Notes: a model not told the origin generated them from the sequence alone. 64,000 bases of DNA from an uncultured Croceitalea sp. (GCA_947495075.1 CANLXH010000003.1:124001-188000); one strand, 5' to 3'. Counted from the stretch's first letter, positions 26,582-36,000 are shown. Numbers and translations: made by a program.

Positions 26582-27457
26582 ATGCAACCATTAAAGCAAC
26601 AATTTTTAAAAGGAACATTTCTAGTCTGTATACTAGTATTCTCCATTATTTCATGTACGAGCGAATCACAAGTAGGCGGATTAGCGCTGTATACCGTTAG
26701 GGATGCAATGGGAGAAGATACAGAAACTACTTTAAAAACTGTAGCAGCAATTGGCTACCAAAATGTAGAAGCAGCAGGTTATAAAGATGGAAAATATTAT
26801 AATATGTCTCCTGCAGATTTTAAAGCTTACTTGCAAAAACTACAGCTAAACCCAATTAGCACCCATCAAAGTAGCGTTACCCTAGAAAACGCTGCTACAG
26901 AAATGGCAGACGCCAAAGCTGCTGGTTTTAAGTATTTTGTTGTTCCTATTCCGCCAATGGGTCTTTTCACCTATGATAGTGAAACCAATACAATGGGCAT
27001 GACTGGTGGTGCTAAAAATTTAGCCCATATTTTAGATGAATTGGGAGAAAAAGCTAACGAAGCTGGTCTAAAACTACTTTACCATAATCACGATTTTGAA
27101 TTTAAAAAAGATAGTACAGGGATAGTTCCAATAGATTATTTATTAGAAAATTGCAATCCTAAGTATGTTAACTTTCAGATGGATTTGTTTTGGGTAACCA
27201 AAGCGGGTGCGGACCCATTAGCTTATTTTGAAAAATATCCTGGTCGATTTAAAATTTGGCATGTTAAAGATATGGATGAGGAAGGCAAGTTTGCACCTGT
27301 AGGAAAGGGCACTATCGACTTTGCCAGAATTCTTGCCGAAAAAGAAAAATCAGGAATGGAATATTACATGGTTGAACAAGACAAGACATTTACCATGGAA
27401 CCTTTGGAAGCCATAAAAGTTAGTCATAAGAGCATACAAGAGATTGGTTTTCAATAA
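26582..27457 (+). CDS. Sugar phosphate isomerase/epimerase-like lipoprotein
   Basis: This 291-residue protein has a lipoprotein signal with lipobox SIISC (Cys25). The remainder is an AP endonuclease 2-like TIM barrel: GGLALYTVRDAM, AIGYQNVEAAGY, LLYHNHDFEF with metal-ligand His, MDLFWVTKAG, FKIWHVKDMDE. Such exported barrels are probably sugar isomerases or epimerases acting on external sugars; the substrate is unknown. It is followed 41 bp later by an AraC-type regulator in the same direction. Confidence 0.85.
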   Translation: MQPLKQQFLKGTFLVCILVFSIISCTSESQVGGLALYTVRDAMGEDTETTLKTVAAIGYQNVEAAGYKDGKYYNMSPADFKAYLQKLQLNPISTHQSSVTLENAATEMADAKAAGFKYFVVPIPPMGLFTYDSETNTMGMTGGAKNLAHILDELGEKANEAGLKLLYHNHDFEFKKDSTGIVPIDYLLENCNPKYVNFQMDLFWVTKAGADPLAYFEKYPGRFKIWHVKDMDEEGKFAPVGKGTIDFARILAEKEKSGMEYYMVEQDKTFTMEPLEAIKVSHKSIQEIGFQ

Positions 27458-27498
27458 GATCTTAAACTATCATATTGGCCTTTATGTTTTAGTAAAAA

Positions 27499-28542
27499 AT
27501 GAACTTTGACACCCAAGTTTTATTCTTATTTAGTGCGTTAGGTGCCGTTAATGGTTTGTTCCTAAGTATCTATTTCGCTTTTTTTACAAAGCAAAAAGCA
27601 TACTCAAATTATTTTCTCAGTGCCTTATTGTTTGTTTTAAGCATTCGTATTATCAAATCGGTCTTCTTTCATTTTAATCCAGATCTATCTCAGGCATTCA
27701 TTCAACTTGGACTTTCAGCTTGTCTTTTAATCGGACCCTGTCTATTTCTTTATACAGTATCTATTACCAGAGGAATTCATATGAATCATAAGATGTGGTA
27801 CTATCACATAATTCCTTTCATCATAATTATTTCAATAACTTGGTTTCTAATTCCTTATAAAGCATATAAAAGTTTATGGTCTCCATACCTTGTTAGAGTC
27901 ATTTATCTTCAATGGCTGATATACATTATCATATCTGGGTTTCATTTAAAAGACACTTTTAAAAAACTATTCGCCAAGAACAAAAAACTTAATGATTTTG
28001 AAGTGCTTTTAGTTAGTGTATTTATAGGGGTTACTATTATTTGGGTCGCTTATTTCACCAGCAGATATACTTCATATATTGTTGGAGCCTTATCATTCTC
28101 GTTTGTTTTCTACCTCCTATTACTCTTAGGTTTTTTTAAAAGAAATAAAAATTCCACTTTTTATGAAAAAGGGGCTAAATACACTAATAAAAAAATTGGA
28201 GCTCCCAAAGCGGCATCAATTGCAAATCAATTAGGTATTCTAATGAATGACAAGGAATTGTATAAGAGCCCAGATTTAAAACTTTCTGACGTAGCGCAAG
28301 AACTACAAATTTCCCCGCACCTCTTATCGCAATTTTTAAATGATAACATTGGAAAAGGGTTTTCTCTTTTCTTAAATGAATATCGAATAGAAGCTGCAGA
28401 AAAAATGATTGGACTAAAGAAACACTTAACCTTAGAAGCGATTGGACAAGAATGTGGTTTTAAATCTAACTCTACTTTTTACAGTGCATTTAAGAAAATA
28501 AAAGGCCTTACTCCTGCCAAATTTAAAAGACGATTAGATTAA
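27499..28542 (+). CDS. Membrane-embedded AraC-family regulator
   Basis: Residues 1-215 contain about seven hydrophobic segments (first at 7-27, last at about 192-213). A linker follows, then an AraC-type double helix-turn-helix at about 255-345 (LSDVAQELQISPHLLSQFLNDN and LEAIGQECGFKSNSTFYSAFKKIKGLTPAKF). The layout indicates a membrane sensor with a cytoplasmic DNA-binding domain, a type common in Flavobacteriia. Targets may include the small secreted proteins that follow. Confidence 0.88.
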   Translation: MNFDTQVLFLFSALGAVNGLFLSIYFAFFTKQKAYSNYFLSALLFVLSIRIIKSVFFHFNPDLSQAFIQLGLSACLLIGPCLFLYTVSITRGIHMNHKMWYYHIIPFIIIISITWFLIPYKAYKSLWSPYLVRVIYLQWLIYIIISGFHLKDTFKKLFAKNKKLNDFEVLLVSVFIGVTIIWVAYFTSRYTSYIVGALSFSFVFYLLLLLGFFKRNKNSTFYEKGAKYTNKKIGAPKAASIANQLGILMNDKELYKSPDLKLSDVAQELQISPHLLSQFLNDNIGKGFSLFLNEYRIEAAEKMIGLKKHLTLEAIGQECGFKSNSTFYSAFKKIKGLTPAKFKRRLD

Positions 28543-28649
28543 AATAGTTTTTCCAGATTTATAAATCCGTAGTTCTTCTCCCATGCAATTCAATGTTGTT
28601 GATAGCATTCCTATTAAATTGCTTCAAAATCATCATTAAAAAACAAATC

Positions 28650-29066
28650 ATGAAAACTATTACGCTAACACTAATTGCATTCTTAATTTCTTTAAACTGT
28701 ATTGCGCAGGATAATGGCCGAAAACTTATTGAAAAAACAGTATCCTATTATTTAGATGGAGGAACCAATAATGATTTTGAAACTCTTAAAAAAGCATTTC
28801 ATAAAGATGCAACAATGAAATTTATTTCTGGTAGCGGTTACAAAGAGGTAAATGCCCTTGAATTTTTTAAGAATGCTATAAAACCTGGATTCAAACAAAA
28901 CAGAAAAACAAGTATCGAAGCTATTGATGTTGCGGGAAACGCAGCCAATGCAAAATTAAAAATTGAATACGCTAATTTTTACTTTATTGATTATATGAAC
29001 TTGTTAAAGATTGATGGCGAATGGAAAGTGGTTAGCAAGATATTTCACAGACAGCGTTCTAACTAA
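28650..29066 (+). CDS. Small secreted NTF2-like (lumazine-binding 2 type) protein
   Basis: From the ATG at 28650 the product is 138 residues with a signal peptide (1-19, ending NCIAQ). The mature part matches the Lumazine_bd_2/NTF2-like pattern: SYYLDGGTNNDFETLKKAFH, MKFISG..YKEV and the closing YFIDYMNLLKIDGEWKVVSKIFH. A longer frame reaching back to 28593 would hide the signal peptide, so the internal start is preferred. It is 12 bp before a second NTF2-like gene. Role unknown. Confidence 0.78.
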   Translation: MKTITLTLIAFLISLNCIAQDNGRKLIEKTVSYYLDGGTNNDFETLKKAFHKDATMKFISGSGYKEVNALEFFKNAIKPGFKQNRKTSIEAIDVAGNAANAKLKIEYANFYFIDYMNLLKIDGEWKVVSKIFHRQRSN

Positions 29067-29078
29067 AATTTGAAAAAG

Positions 29079-29531
29079 ATGAAATCTATACTAATAACAT
29101 CTGTACTTCTTTTTTCTTTTCTAAATGGATTCTCTCAAGAATTTATAGGAAGTAAGAAAGATTTGGAACAGATTAAGCAGAATACCAAAGCCTTTTCTCA
29201 ATATGTAGTTAATGATAATTACAAAATGATTGGTGAATCTTATACCGCAGATGCAAAAATATTCCCTAACCAAACAAAAATTATTGAAGGTACTAACGCA
29301 ATAGTTTCTTATTGGAAGCACCCGGATGACATTTCAATCACCCATCATAAAATAACTCAAAGTGAAATCAAAATTATGGGAGCAGAAGCCTATGATTATG
29401 GTTATTACGAAGGACAAACTAAAAAAGCCAATGGTGATTTAATTGACTGGAAAGGCAAATATGTTATCATCTGGAGAAAGGAAGGTGATGACTGGAAAAT
29501 GTATCTAGATATTTGGAATGGCGTTCGTTAA
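29079..29531 (+). CDS. Small secreted SnoaL/DUF4440-like protein
   Basis: From ATG 29079 this is a 150-residue protein with a signal peptide (residues 1-19, ending GFSQEF). The mature part has the NTF2-like cone pattern typical of DUF4440/SnoaL proteins: YTADAKIFPNQTKIIEGTNAIVSYW, YDYGYYEGQT and GKYVIIWRKEGDDWKMYLDIWN. It is paired with the previous gene, which has the same fold class, but the two are not close paralogues. It ends 3 bp from the convergent metZ stop. Confidence 0.78.
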   Translation: MKSILITSVLLFSFLNGFSQEFIGSKKDLEQIKQNTKAFSQYVVNDNYKMIGESYTADAKIFPNQTKIIEGTNAIVSYWKHPDDISITHHKITQSEIKIMGAEAYDYGYYEGQTKKANGDLIDWKGKYVIIWRKEGDDWKMYLDIWNGVR

Positions 29532-29534
29532 TTT

Positions 29535-30701
29535 CTAACCCAATGCCTGTTTTATATCTGCGATAATATCATCTATATGTTCTAAACCTACTGAAATTCG
29601 CACCATTCCATCTGTAATTCCAGAAGCCAGGCGCTCTTCTTTTGTTAATTTACTATGTGTAGTTGAAGCAGGGTGCGTAACAATGCTGCGAGAATCACCA
29701 AGGTTCGCTGAGAGCGATAGTAGTTCTATAGCATCAAAGAATTTTTGTCCTGCCACTAAGCCTCCTTTAACCTCAAAAGCTACAACACAACCCCCTGCTT
29801 TCATTTGCTTTTTAGCAACTTCATGCATTGGGTGCGATTTTAAGAAAGGGTATTTTACCCAATTTACTTTATCATGAACCTCGAGAAACTCTGCTAGTTT
29901 TAATGCATTCTCGCAATGCCTATCTACCCTTATTGCTAAAGTTTCCAAGCTTTTAGAAAGCACCCAAGCATTAAAAGGCGACAAAGCAGGACCGGTAATT
30001 CGTGAAAAGCGATATATTTTGTCAACCAGCTCAGCATTACCAACAGTAATTCCTGCTAAAACGCGACCTTGACCATCCATTAGTTTTGTGCCTGAATGAA
30101 TAACCAAATCAGCTCCAAATTTTATGGGTTGCTGTAAATAGGGCGATGCAAAACAATTATCAATCACTAAAATCAAATTGTGTTTTTTGGCAATTTTCCC
30201 TAAGGCTTCCAAATCTAAAACATCTACTCCAGGGTTTGTGGGCGATTCTGCATAAATCAATTTTGTTTTGGAGGTGATTAGACTTTCTACGGAGTCAAAA
30301 TCATCAATCTTAAAATAACTGTGAGATATATTCCATTTTGGAAAAATAGTGGTGAAAAGCGAATGTGTAGAGCCAAAAATATTTCCTGCAGATAGAATGT
30401 GGTCTCCGCTATCCAGCAGAGCTGCTAAAGTAGAATACACTGCTGCCATCCCAGAGGCAAAAGCAAAGCCAGCTTCCGCTCCTTCCATCTTGCAAACTTT
30501 AGTTACAAATTCAGATGTATTGGGATTAGAATACCGCGAATAGATATTTCGTTCTTTTTCTTCAGCGAATGAAGCACGCATATCCTCTGCGTCTTCAAAA
30601 ACATAACTAGACGTTAAATACAACGGACTCGAATGCTCCAAGAATTGTGTTCTTTCTATCTGGGTTCTTACGGCCTCCGTTTCAAATTGTTTATTGCTCA
30701 T
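29535..30701 (-). CDS. metZ: O-succinyl/acetylhomoserine sulfhydrylase (MetZ-like)
   Basis: A 388-residue Cys/Met-metabolism PLP enzyme (fold type I). IHSGTKLMDGQGRVLAG carries the PLP lysine, SRYSNPNTSEF the phosphate-binding Tyr/Arg, and ESPTNPGVDVLDL and SLSANLGDSRSIVTHPASTTH are family signatures. It should make homocysteine from activated homoserine and sulfide. Its start shares a base with the stop of the MetX-ThrA fusion. A second related enzyme (MetY) lies upstream in the same unit. Confidence 0.88.
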   Translation of the reverse strand: MSNKQFETEAVRTQIERTQFLEHSSPLYLTSSYVFEDAEDMRASFAEEKERNIYSRYSNPNTSEFVTKVCKMEGAEAGFAFASGMAAVYSTLAALLDSGDHILSAGNIFGSTHSLFTTIFPKWNISHSYFKIDDFDSVESLITSKTKLIYAESPTNPGVDVLDLEALGKIAKKHNLILVIDNCFASPYLQQPIKFGADLVIHSGTKLMDGQGRVLAGITVGNAELVDKIYRFSRITGPALSPFNAWVLSKSLETLAIRVDRHCENALKLAEFLEVHDKVNWVKYPFLKSHPMHEVAKKQMKAGGCVVAFEVKGGLVAGQKFFDAIELLSLSANLGDSRSIVTHPASTTHSKLTKEERLASGITDGMVRISVGLEHIDDIIADIKQALG

Positions 30702-33700
30702 TATAATTTTTCTGCTATTCGTAATACATCTCCAAAAACACCTCTAGCGGTTACTGCTGCACCTGCTCCTGCACCTTGGATTACAATTGGGTTCTCCCCA
30801 TAAGATTCTGTAAAAATTTCAATGATAGAGTCAGCGCCACCTACTTGACCTAGTGCGCTGGATTTAGGTACAGAAATTAATTTCACTTCTAATATACCCT
30901 TCTCTTGTTGCAAATCACCATGCAAATCCCCTACGTAGCGCAACACATGATTAACCTTTTGAGCTTGCTTAATGCTATCAAACTTCTTATCCAGAATTTC
31001 AGGTTTTGCTAAAAAGTCCTCTAAACTTACTTCTTGCAATTCTGTGGGAATTAAATTGTCTACAGCTACATCAGAAAACTCATTTTCCAGTTCAAGCTCT
31101 CTAGCTAAAATCAATAATTTTCTTGCCACATCATTGCCAGATAAATCTTCCCGTGGGTCTGGCTCCGTATAACCTTTATCCATGGCCTCTTTTAAAACAA
31201 CAGAAAAAGGTTGACTACTCTCCGAGAAAGTATTAAAAATATAACTTAAGGAACCTGAAAAAACTCCTTTAATTTGCGTAATATTTTCTCCTGAAAGATG
31301 TAGTAATTTAATTGTGTCTATTAATGGCAAACCAGCTCCTACATTGGTTTCATATAAATACTGTTTTTGGTGCTTAGCTAAATTTTTCCGAACTAATTCG
31401 TAATAATCAAAATCTAAGGTATTTGCTATTTTATTAGACGACACCAAGTCAAATCCACCACTAATCAAGTCAAAATAATGATTCACAAAATCTGTGCTAG
31501 CCGTATTATCAATAGCAATTAAGTTCTCTAAATGATGGTCTTTAGCAAAACCGATAATATCATTTAACCCATAAGAAATCCCTGATTCCTCAAAACTGTT
31601 TCTCCAATCTTCTTGAAGCCCGTTTGAGTTAAGGATTACTTTTTTAGAATTGGCAACAGCAAAAATTCGCAAATCCAATCCTTTACGTTTCTGTATTTTT
31701 TTATGGGATTCTAAAATTTGATTTATAAGTGTTCCCCCAACAGTACCATGACCAAAAATAGCTAGGTTAATACGTTTTTTTACCCCAAAAATTTGCCCAT
31801 GCATTACATTTAAGGCCTTGTGTAAAAAGGTATTTTCAACCACAAGACTTATATTCTTGCCAGAGATTGTATTATTAAATAAAAGCGGAACAATCCCATT
31901 CTTTATCAAAGCATTATAGGGATGGTGAAATGTACTTAGGTCTTGCCCAACTATTGAAATTACAGAGATATCTTTTTTAATGGTTATGGTATTTACATCT
32001 TGCGAAGAATAATCTGTTGCAAATTCGATATCCAATGCTTTTTTGGCAGCCACAGCTTGTTCCGAGCTTACCACTAAACCAATACCTCTTTCTGACGAAC
32101 CTTGAGAAATAATGCTCACATTAATATTGTGCCTCCCTAAAGTGGTAAAAATCCTTGCATCTACCCCTACTTTACCTAACAAGCCTCTACCTTCTAGGTT
32201 AATTAAGGCCACATTCTCTATTACAGAAAGGGATTTTATCCCTTCTTTCTGCGTTTTTGAACTTATTAAAGTTCCCTTAGAATCTGGGTTAAACGTATTG
32301 AGAATACGCAATGGAATATTTTTCTCTATAAGTGGAATTATGGTCTTTGCATGCAACACTTTTGCTCCAAAATTAGCAAGCTCGTTAGCTTCTGCATAAG
32401 AAAGGTTTTCAATGATTCTTACTTGTTTTACATAGTCTGGATTAGCAGTAAAAATTCCATCTACATGGGTATAGTTTAATACTTCTTCGGCATCTAAATA
32501 ATTCGCAAAGAGTGCTGCGGTGTAATTACTACCATTTCTTCCCAGTGTTGTGGTTTCTCCATGCTCATTTGCTGCAATGAACCCCGTGATAATAGGAACA
32601 CTATCTTTTGGTAATTCTGAAAAGCGCTTCACAACTTTTGCCATGGATGCAGCTTCATTAACTTGAGCATTTCCAAAGTTACTATCCGTTTGCAAAAGCT
32701 CTCGCGCATCTAACAATACGGCATTAATACCACGCTCTTTTAAGAGTGAAACTATTAGCTTACAAGAGATTAATTCCCCTACAGCTAATACTTCGTCCTT
32801 AGTTTTTAAACTATAATCCCCCAATAAAGAAACGCCTTCCAAACGTTTAGACAGCTGCTCCAATTCTTTAGAATAATTTATGGAGATATTGGTGAATTTT
32901 TGGTATTCCACAAAACCTTGAAGTGTCTTTTCATCCACTTTTCCCTGCAAAGCATTATCCAATAGTTCTTCTAAAGTATCTGTAGCTTTTTGCCGAGCAG
33001 ATAATACTACCCCAATAGGCTCTCCTTTTTTGTGAAAATCCTCAATAGTTTGAAGAACTCTTTCTAAACCTTCACCATTACTCAAAGATTTTCCGCCAAA
33101 TTTTAGAATCTTTAATCCCTTTCGCTCTTCTTTTTTCTGAAAAACACCCTTTAATAGTTTTTCAAGTTGACGAAACTCCATTAGAAAGGCATCATGACCG
33201 TGCACAGATTCTACCTCACCGTAGGTAACATTACTATTAGCTTGCGCTAATTGTTTAAAGGTTTCTTTATTTTCTTCGGCGGTAAAGAACAAATCTGAAT
33301 TAACGCCAATTATGTGAATGTTTGTGTTACTGTTTTGAAGTGCTTCAAATACCTTAATACCATCTCTTGAAATATCAATTGTCTTTAACAATTGATTCAT
33401 TAATTTATAGGCTGATAATTGAAAACGTTCTTGTAGCTTTTTCCCATGATGCAACAACCAACTCTCTACATTAAACACTTTTAATTCCTCATTTGTCCCT
33501 CTTTGAAAACGTTCCTTAAAAGATTCCGGTGTGCGATAGCAAAGCATAGCATGCATTCTGGCGTCATGCACAGGTTCCCTAGAATTAATAAGGATTTGTT
33601 CTTGAATCTGGCAATTGGCAATGAGCCAATCTGTAGACTTCCAATCGGATGCTACGGGAATTAAATGCTCTGTAATAGTTGGGTTTAACGCAGCCATTTC

Positions 33701-34087
33701 CCAAGCAATTCCTCCTCCCAAAGAGCCTCCAATTATGGCAAATAATCTGGATACTTCCAATTGCTGTAATCCCGTTAAAAATATGCTTGCAATATCACCA
33801 GCTACAAAATCCTTATAATTTTCTATTACAAAACCATCATATCCATTACCAGGAATATTAAAGGCTAAAATGGTATAGTTTTGTGTGTCTATGCATTTAC
33901 CTTCACCTATTAAATCTGACCACCAGCCACTTTCCCCAGCTACATTGGAATTTCCCGTTAAGGCATGGTTTACCAAGACAATTGGTGCCGAATGTAAGGG
34001 TTGACCAAATAGCTCGTAAGACAATGTAATATCTAGACTTACACCGCTTATAGTGGGATAATTCTTTATTTCTAACTTATGGAGCAT
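30701..34087 (-). CDS. MetX - aspartate kinase - homoserine dehydrogenase fusion
   Basis: This 1128-residue product joins three enzymes. Residues 1-315 are a homoserine O-acyltransferase (MetX-like) alpha/beta hydrolase with GGSLGG (Ser122), NSDLFF (Asp265) and GHDAF (His298) forming the triad. About 325-770 is an aspartate kinase opening with KFGGKS (329-334; usually KFGGTS) and containing ACT regulatory segments. About 790-1128 is a homoserine dehydrogenase with FGHGTVGG, TNVGAGLPLIDTI and GYTEPDPREDLSGNDV. It thus covers aspartate to phosphoaspartate and aspartate semialdehyde to acylated homoserine. The 324-residue MetX part is shorter than typical MetX. It lies between metY and metZ under the SAM-I riboswitch. 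Confidence 0.92.
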   Translation of the reverse strand: MLHKLEIKNYPTISGVSLDITLSYELFGQPLHSAPIVLVNHALTGNSNVAGESGWWSDLIGEGKCIDTQNYTILAFNIPGNGYDGFVIENYKDFVAGDIASIFLTGLQQLEVSRLFAIIGGSLGGGIAWEMAALNPTITEHLIPVASDWKSTDWLIANCQIQEQILINSREPVHDARMHAMLCYRTPESFKERFQRGTNEELKVFNVESWLLHHGKKLQERFQLSAYKLMNQLLKTIDISRDGIKVFEALQNSNTNIHIIGVNSDLFFTAEENKETFKQLAQANSNVTYGEVESVHGHDAFLMEFRQLEKLLKGVFQKKEERKGLKILKFGGKSLSNGEGLERVLQTIEDFHKKGEPIGVVLSARQKATDTLEELLDNALQGKVDEKTLQGFVEYQKFTNISINYSKELEQLSKRLEGVSLLGDYSLKTKDEVLAVGELISCKLIVSLLKERGINAVLLDARELLQTDSNFGNAQVNEAASMAKVVKRFSELPKDSVPIITGFIAANEHGETTTLGRNGSNYTAALFANYLDAEEVLNYTHVDGIFTANPDYVKQVRIIENLSYAEANELANFGAKVLHAKTIIPLIEKNIPLRILNTFNPDSKGTLISSKTQKEGIKSLSVIENVALINLEGRGLLGKVGVDARIFTTLGRHNINVSIISQGSSERGIGLVVSSEQAVAAKKALDIEFATDYSSQDVNTITIKKDISVISIVGQDLSTFHHPYNALIKNGIVPLLFNNTISGKNISLVVENTFLHKALNVMHGQIFGVKKRINLAIFGHGTVGGTLINQILESHKKIQKRKGLDLRIFAVANSKKVILNSNGLQEDWRNSFEESGISYGLNDIIGFAKDHHLENLIAIDNTASTDFVNHYFDLISGGFDLVSSNKIANTLDFDYYELVRKNLAKHQKQYLYETNVGAGLPLIDTIKLLHLSGENITQIKGVFSGSLSYIFNTFSESSQPFSVVLKEAMDKGYTEPDPREDLSGNDVARKLLILARELELENEFSDVAVDNLIPTELQEVSLEDFLAKPEILDKKFDSIKQAQKVNHVLRYVGDLHGDLQQEKGILEVKLISVPKSSALGQVGGADSIIEIFTESYGENPIVIQGAGAGAAVTARGVFGDVLRIAEKL

Positions 34088-34114
34088 TGCTTATATATCT
34101 CTTTATTTTTAATT

Positions 34115-34176
34115 GCTGTCTGTTCGAGCGCAGTCGAGAACTAATAAGACATCTCGACTGCGCTAGATATGACAGA
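34115..34176. repeat. Palindromic dispersed repeat, paired form
   Basis: Two inverted copies of a TTCGAGCGCAGTCGAGA-type unit face each other (34123-34139 and 34152-34167), each flanked by TGTC/GACA. Units of the same family occur at 48553-48630, 41065-41094 and, in coding sequence, at 14655-14680. Here it fills the gap between metY and the MetX-ThrA fusion. Confidence 0.7.
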
Positions 34177-34182
34177 AAAGTT

Positions 34183-35475
34183 TTAGACCAAAACCGACTT
34201 GTCAATAGTTGAGAAAGCCTGTTCTAAATCGTTTTTTAAATCGTCTATATCTTCAAGTCCAACAGAAAGGCGTATTAAATCTTGAGAGACTCCAGCACTA
34301 GCCTGTTGCTCTTCTGTTAGTTGTTGGTGCGTTGTGCTCGCTGGGTGAATAATTAGTGATTTTGTATCACCAATATTCGCTAATAGCGAAAATACCTTGG
34401 TAGCATCAGTCAATTTTTTAGCAGTTTCAAAACCACCTTTAACGCCAAAGGTTACTAGACCACTTTGTCCTTTTGGTAAGTATTCTTGGGCTAATTCGTA
34501 GTATTTGTTCCCTTTAAGGCCTGGATAATTTACCCATGCTACCTCTTCTCTATCTTGCAGCCATTCAGCTAAAGCCAGCGCATTAGCGCTATGCTGCTTA
34601 ATACGAACTGGCAAGGTTTCTAGCCCTTGAATTACCTGAAAGGCATTAAATGGACTTAGTGCGCCGCCAAAATCGCGCAAGCCTTCTAAAATTAGTTTAA
34701 AGGTAAAAGCAGCTGCTCCTAGGGCTTCGCTATACACCAAACCATGATAACCTGCGGAAGGCTCTGTAAATTCTGGGAATTTTCCATTGGTCCAATCAAA
34801 AGTACCGGCATCTATGATAGCGCCACCAAGCGAATTTCCTTGCCCTCCAATGTATTTGGTTAAGGAATGAATCACCAAGTTTGCACCATGTTCAATTGGA
34901 TTTAACAATCCAGGTGTAGCCACCGTATTATCCACAATAAATGGCACTTTTGCCGCTTTAGCTTCTTTAGAAATCCCTTTTAAATCCAATACATCTAGTT
35001 TTGGATTACCCAAAGATTCTACAAAAATTGCTCTAGTATTTTCTTGTACTGCAGCTCCAAAGTTTGAAGGGTCTGACGCATCTACAAAAGTAGTTGTAAT
35101 ACCCAACCTTGGTAAAGTAACATTCAGCAAATTAAATGTACCGCCATACAAACTGCTAGAAGCTACAATATGGTCTCCAGCTTTTAGCAGGGTTAATAAT
35201 CCTGTTGAAATTGCCGCAGTCCCAGATGCAAAAACAACCGCTCCTACACCACCTTCTACTGCAGCAAGTCTTTCCTGTAGTATTTGATTGGTAGGGTTGT
35301 TTAACCGGGTGTAAATAAAACCCAGTTCTGCTAATGAAAACAGGTTTGCTGCATGGTCTGTATCGTTAAAAACGTAAGACGTAGTTTGGTAAATAGGAAC
35401 AGCTCTTGTTCCTCCTGTTTGCGTAGTGTCATGCCCTGCATGTAACGCATTTGTTGCTAATTTTTGATTACTCAT
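34183..35475 (-). CDS. metY: O-acetylhomoserine aminocarboxypropyltransferase (MetY)
   Basis: A 430-residue PLP enzyme. LVIHSLTKYIGGQGNSLGG carries the PLP lysine, IYTRLNNPTNQILQERLA the phosphate-binding region, and NIGDTKSLIIHPASTTHQQL the C-terminal signature; length and the GGQGN insert favour MetY over MetZ. It forms homocysteine from O-acetylhomoserine and sulfide. The ATG at 35475-35473 (MSNQKLATNAL) is chosen over an in-frame upstream ATG that lies in the riboswitch leader. It is the first gene after the second SAM-I riboswitch. Confidence 0.92.
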   Translation of the reverse strand: MSNQKLATNALHAGHDTTQTGGTRAVPIYQTTSYVFNDTDHAANLFSLAELGFIYTRLNNPTNQILQERLAAVEGGVGAVVFASGTAAISTGLLTLLKAGDHIVASSSLYGGTFNLLNVTLPRLGITTTFVDASDPSNFGAAVQENTRAIFVESLGNPKLDVLDLKGISKEAKAAKVPFIVDNTVATPGLLNPIEHGANLVIHSLTKYIGGQGNSLGGAIIDAGTFDWTNGKFPEFTEPSAGYHGLVYSEALGAAAFTFKLILEGLRDFGGALSPFNAFQVIQGLETLPVRIKQHSANALALAEWLQDREEVAWVNYPGLKGNKYYELAQEYLPKGQSGLVTFGVKGGFETAKKLTDATKVFSLLANIGDTKSLIIHPASTTHQQLTEEQQASAGVSQDLIRLSVGLEDIDDLKNDLEQAFSTIDKSVLV

Positions 35476-35595
35476 GATTTTGTTTTTTAAAAATTGATAA
35501 ATAATTAAAAAGCCAAACCCTAGCCTGCCGACATTGCAGTTAGGTAAAATCAAAAAAGTTATAAGAAAGTAATTCGAAAGAAAATTTCGATGACT

Positions 35596-35700
35596 GTTAT
35601 CCTTCCTGCCACCGGCAGGTAGAATTTAGCACCTTCTTTGTATGGAACAAAGGGTTGCTAAGGCTTCAATGGGTCTAATCCCTCCACCTTTCTTGATAAC
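35596..35700 (-). ncRNA. SAM-I (S-box) riboswitch
   Basis: The minus-strand leader shares with the copy at 17861-17970 the 5' GTTATCAAGAAAGGTGGAGG, GAAGCC, TTAGCAACC and AAGGTGCTA core. P1 here is GTTATC/GATAAC and P4 is CCTGCC/GGCAGG. The P4 strand CCTGCCG can alternatively pair with CGGCAGG at 35530-35524, a possible expression platform. It precedes metY and probably the metX-thrA and metZ genes as well. Confidence 0.93.
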
Positions 35701-35750
35701 TATTCAATACGTGTTTGAACTTTATGAATGCTTTTTAAAACATTCTGCGA

Positions 35751-35758
35751 CAAATATA
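35751..35758 (-). promoter_or_regulatory. -7 promoter element ahead of the metY riboswitch
   Basis: Minus-strand TATATTTG is an exact TAnnTTTG match about 50 bp upstream of the aptamer. No convincing -33 TTTG is seen. Confidence 0.5.
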
Positions 35759-35832
35759 AGGGCAGAAAAAATTAAAATCCTAACAAAAGTGGAAAATTTA
35801 ACAAAAGTCTAGAGGTTTGGTGGATTTTATTT

Positions 35833-35870
35833 AAGATTTCTCATACTCCCAATGTTCGGTTCGAAATAAC
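35833..35870. repeat. Dispersed repeat, half copy
   Basis: AGATTTCTCA followed after a short divergent stretch by TTCGGTTCGAAAT matches 39474-39508 near metK. Here only one arm is present, and it runs directly into the cassette boundary at 35868. Confidence 0.55.
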
Positions 35871-35998
35871 GGTCTCGTGTATGAGTAGTAGCGGATTTCT
35901 ACTCACGAACCTTTCGGTTGCGCACTGACCTTTATTTTATGTTTATACTTTCGTTTTATCACTTAAACCTCTATTACTTATAAACCGTTTTGGGCGTA
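35868..35998. mobile_element. Structured boundary of a gene cassette
   Basis: This 131-bp non-coding segment starts AACGGT and closes AACCGTT followed by TTGGGCGTA (35990-35998). Inside is a stem GAGTAG/CTACTC extended by TCGT/ACGA, and a shorter CCTTTCGG-type hairpin. TTGGGCGTA is repeated inverted (TACGCCCAA) just upstream of the gene at 37258-37266. The long imperfect foldback ending in GGGCGT/ACGCCC arms resembles integron attC sites, but the distal core box is not a clean match. Confidence 0.5.
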
Positions 35999-36000
35999 GT

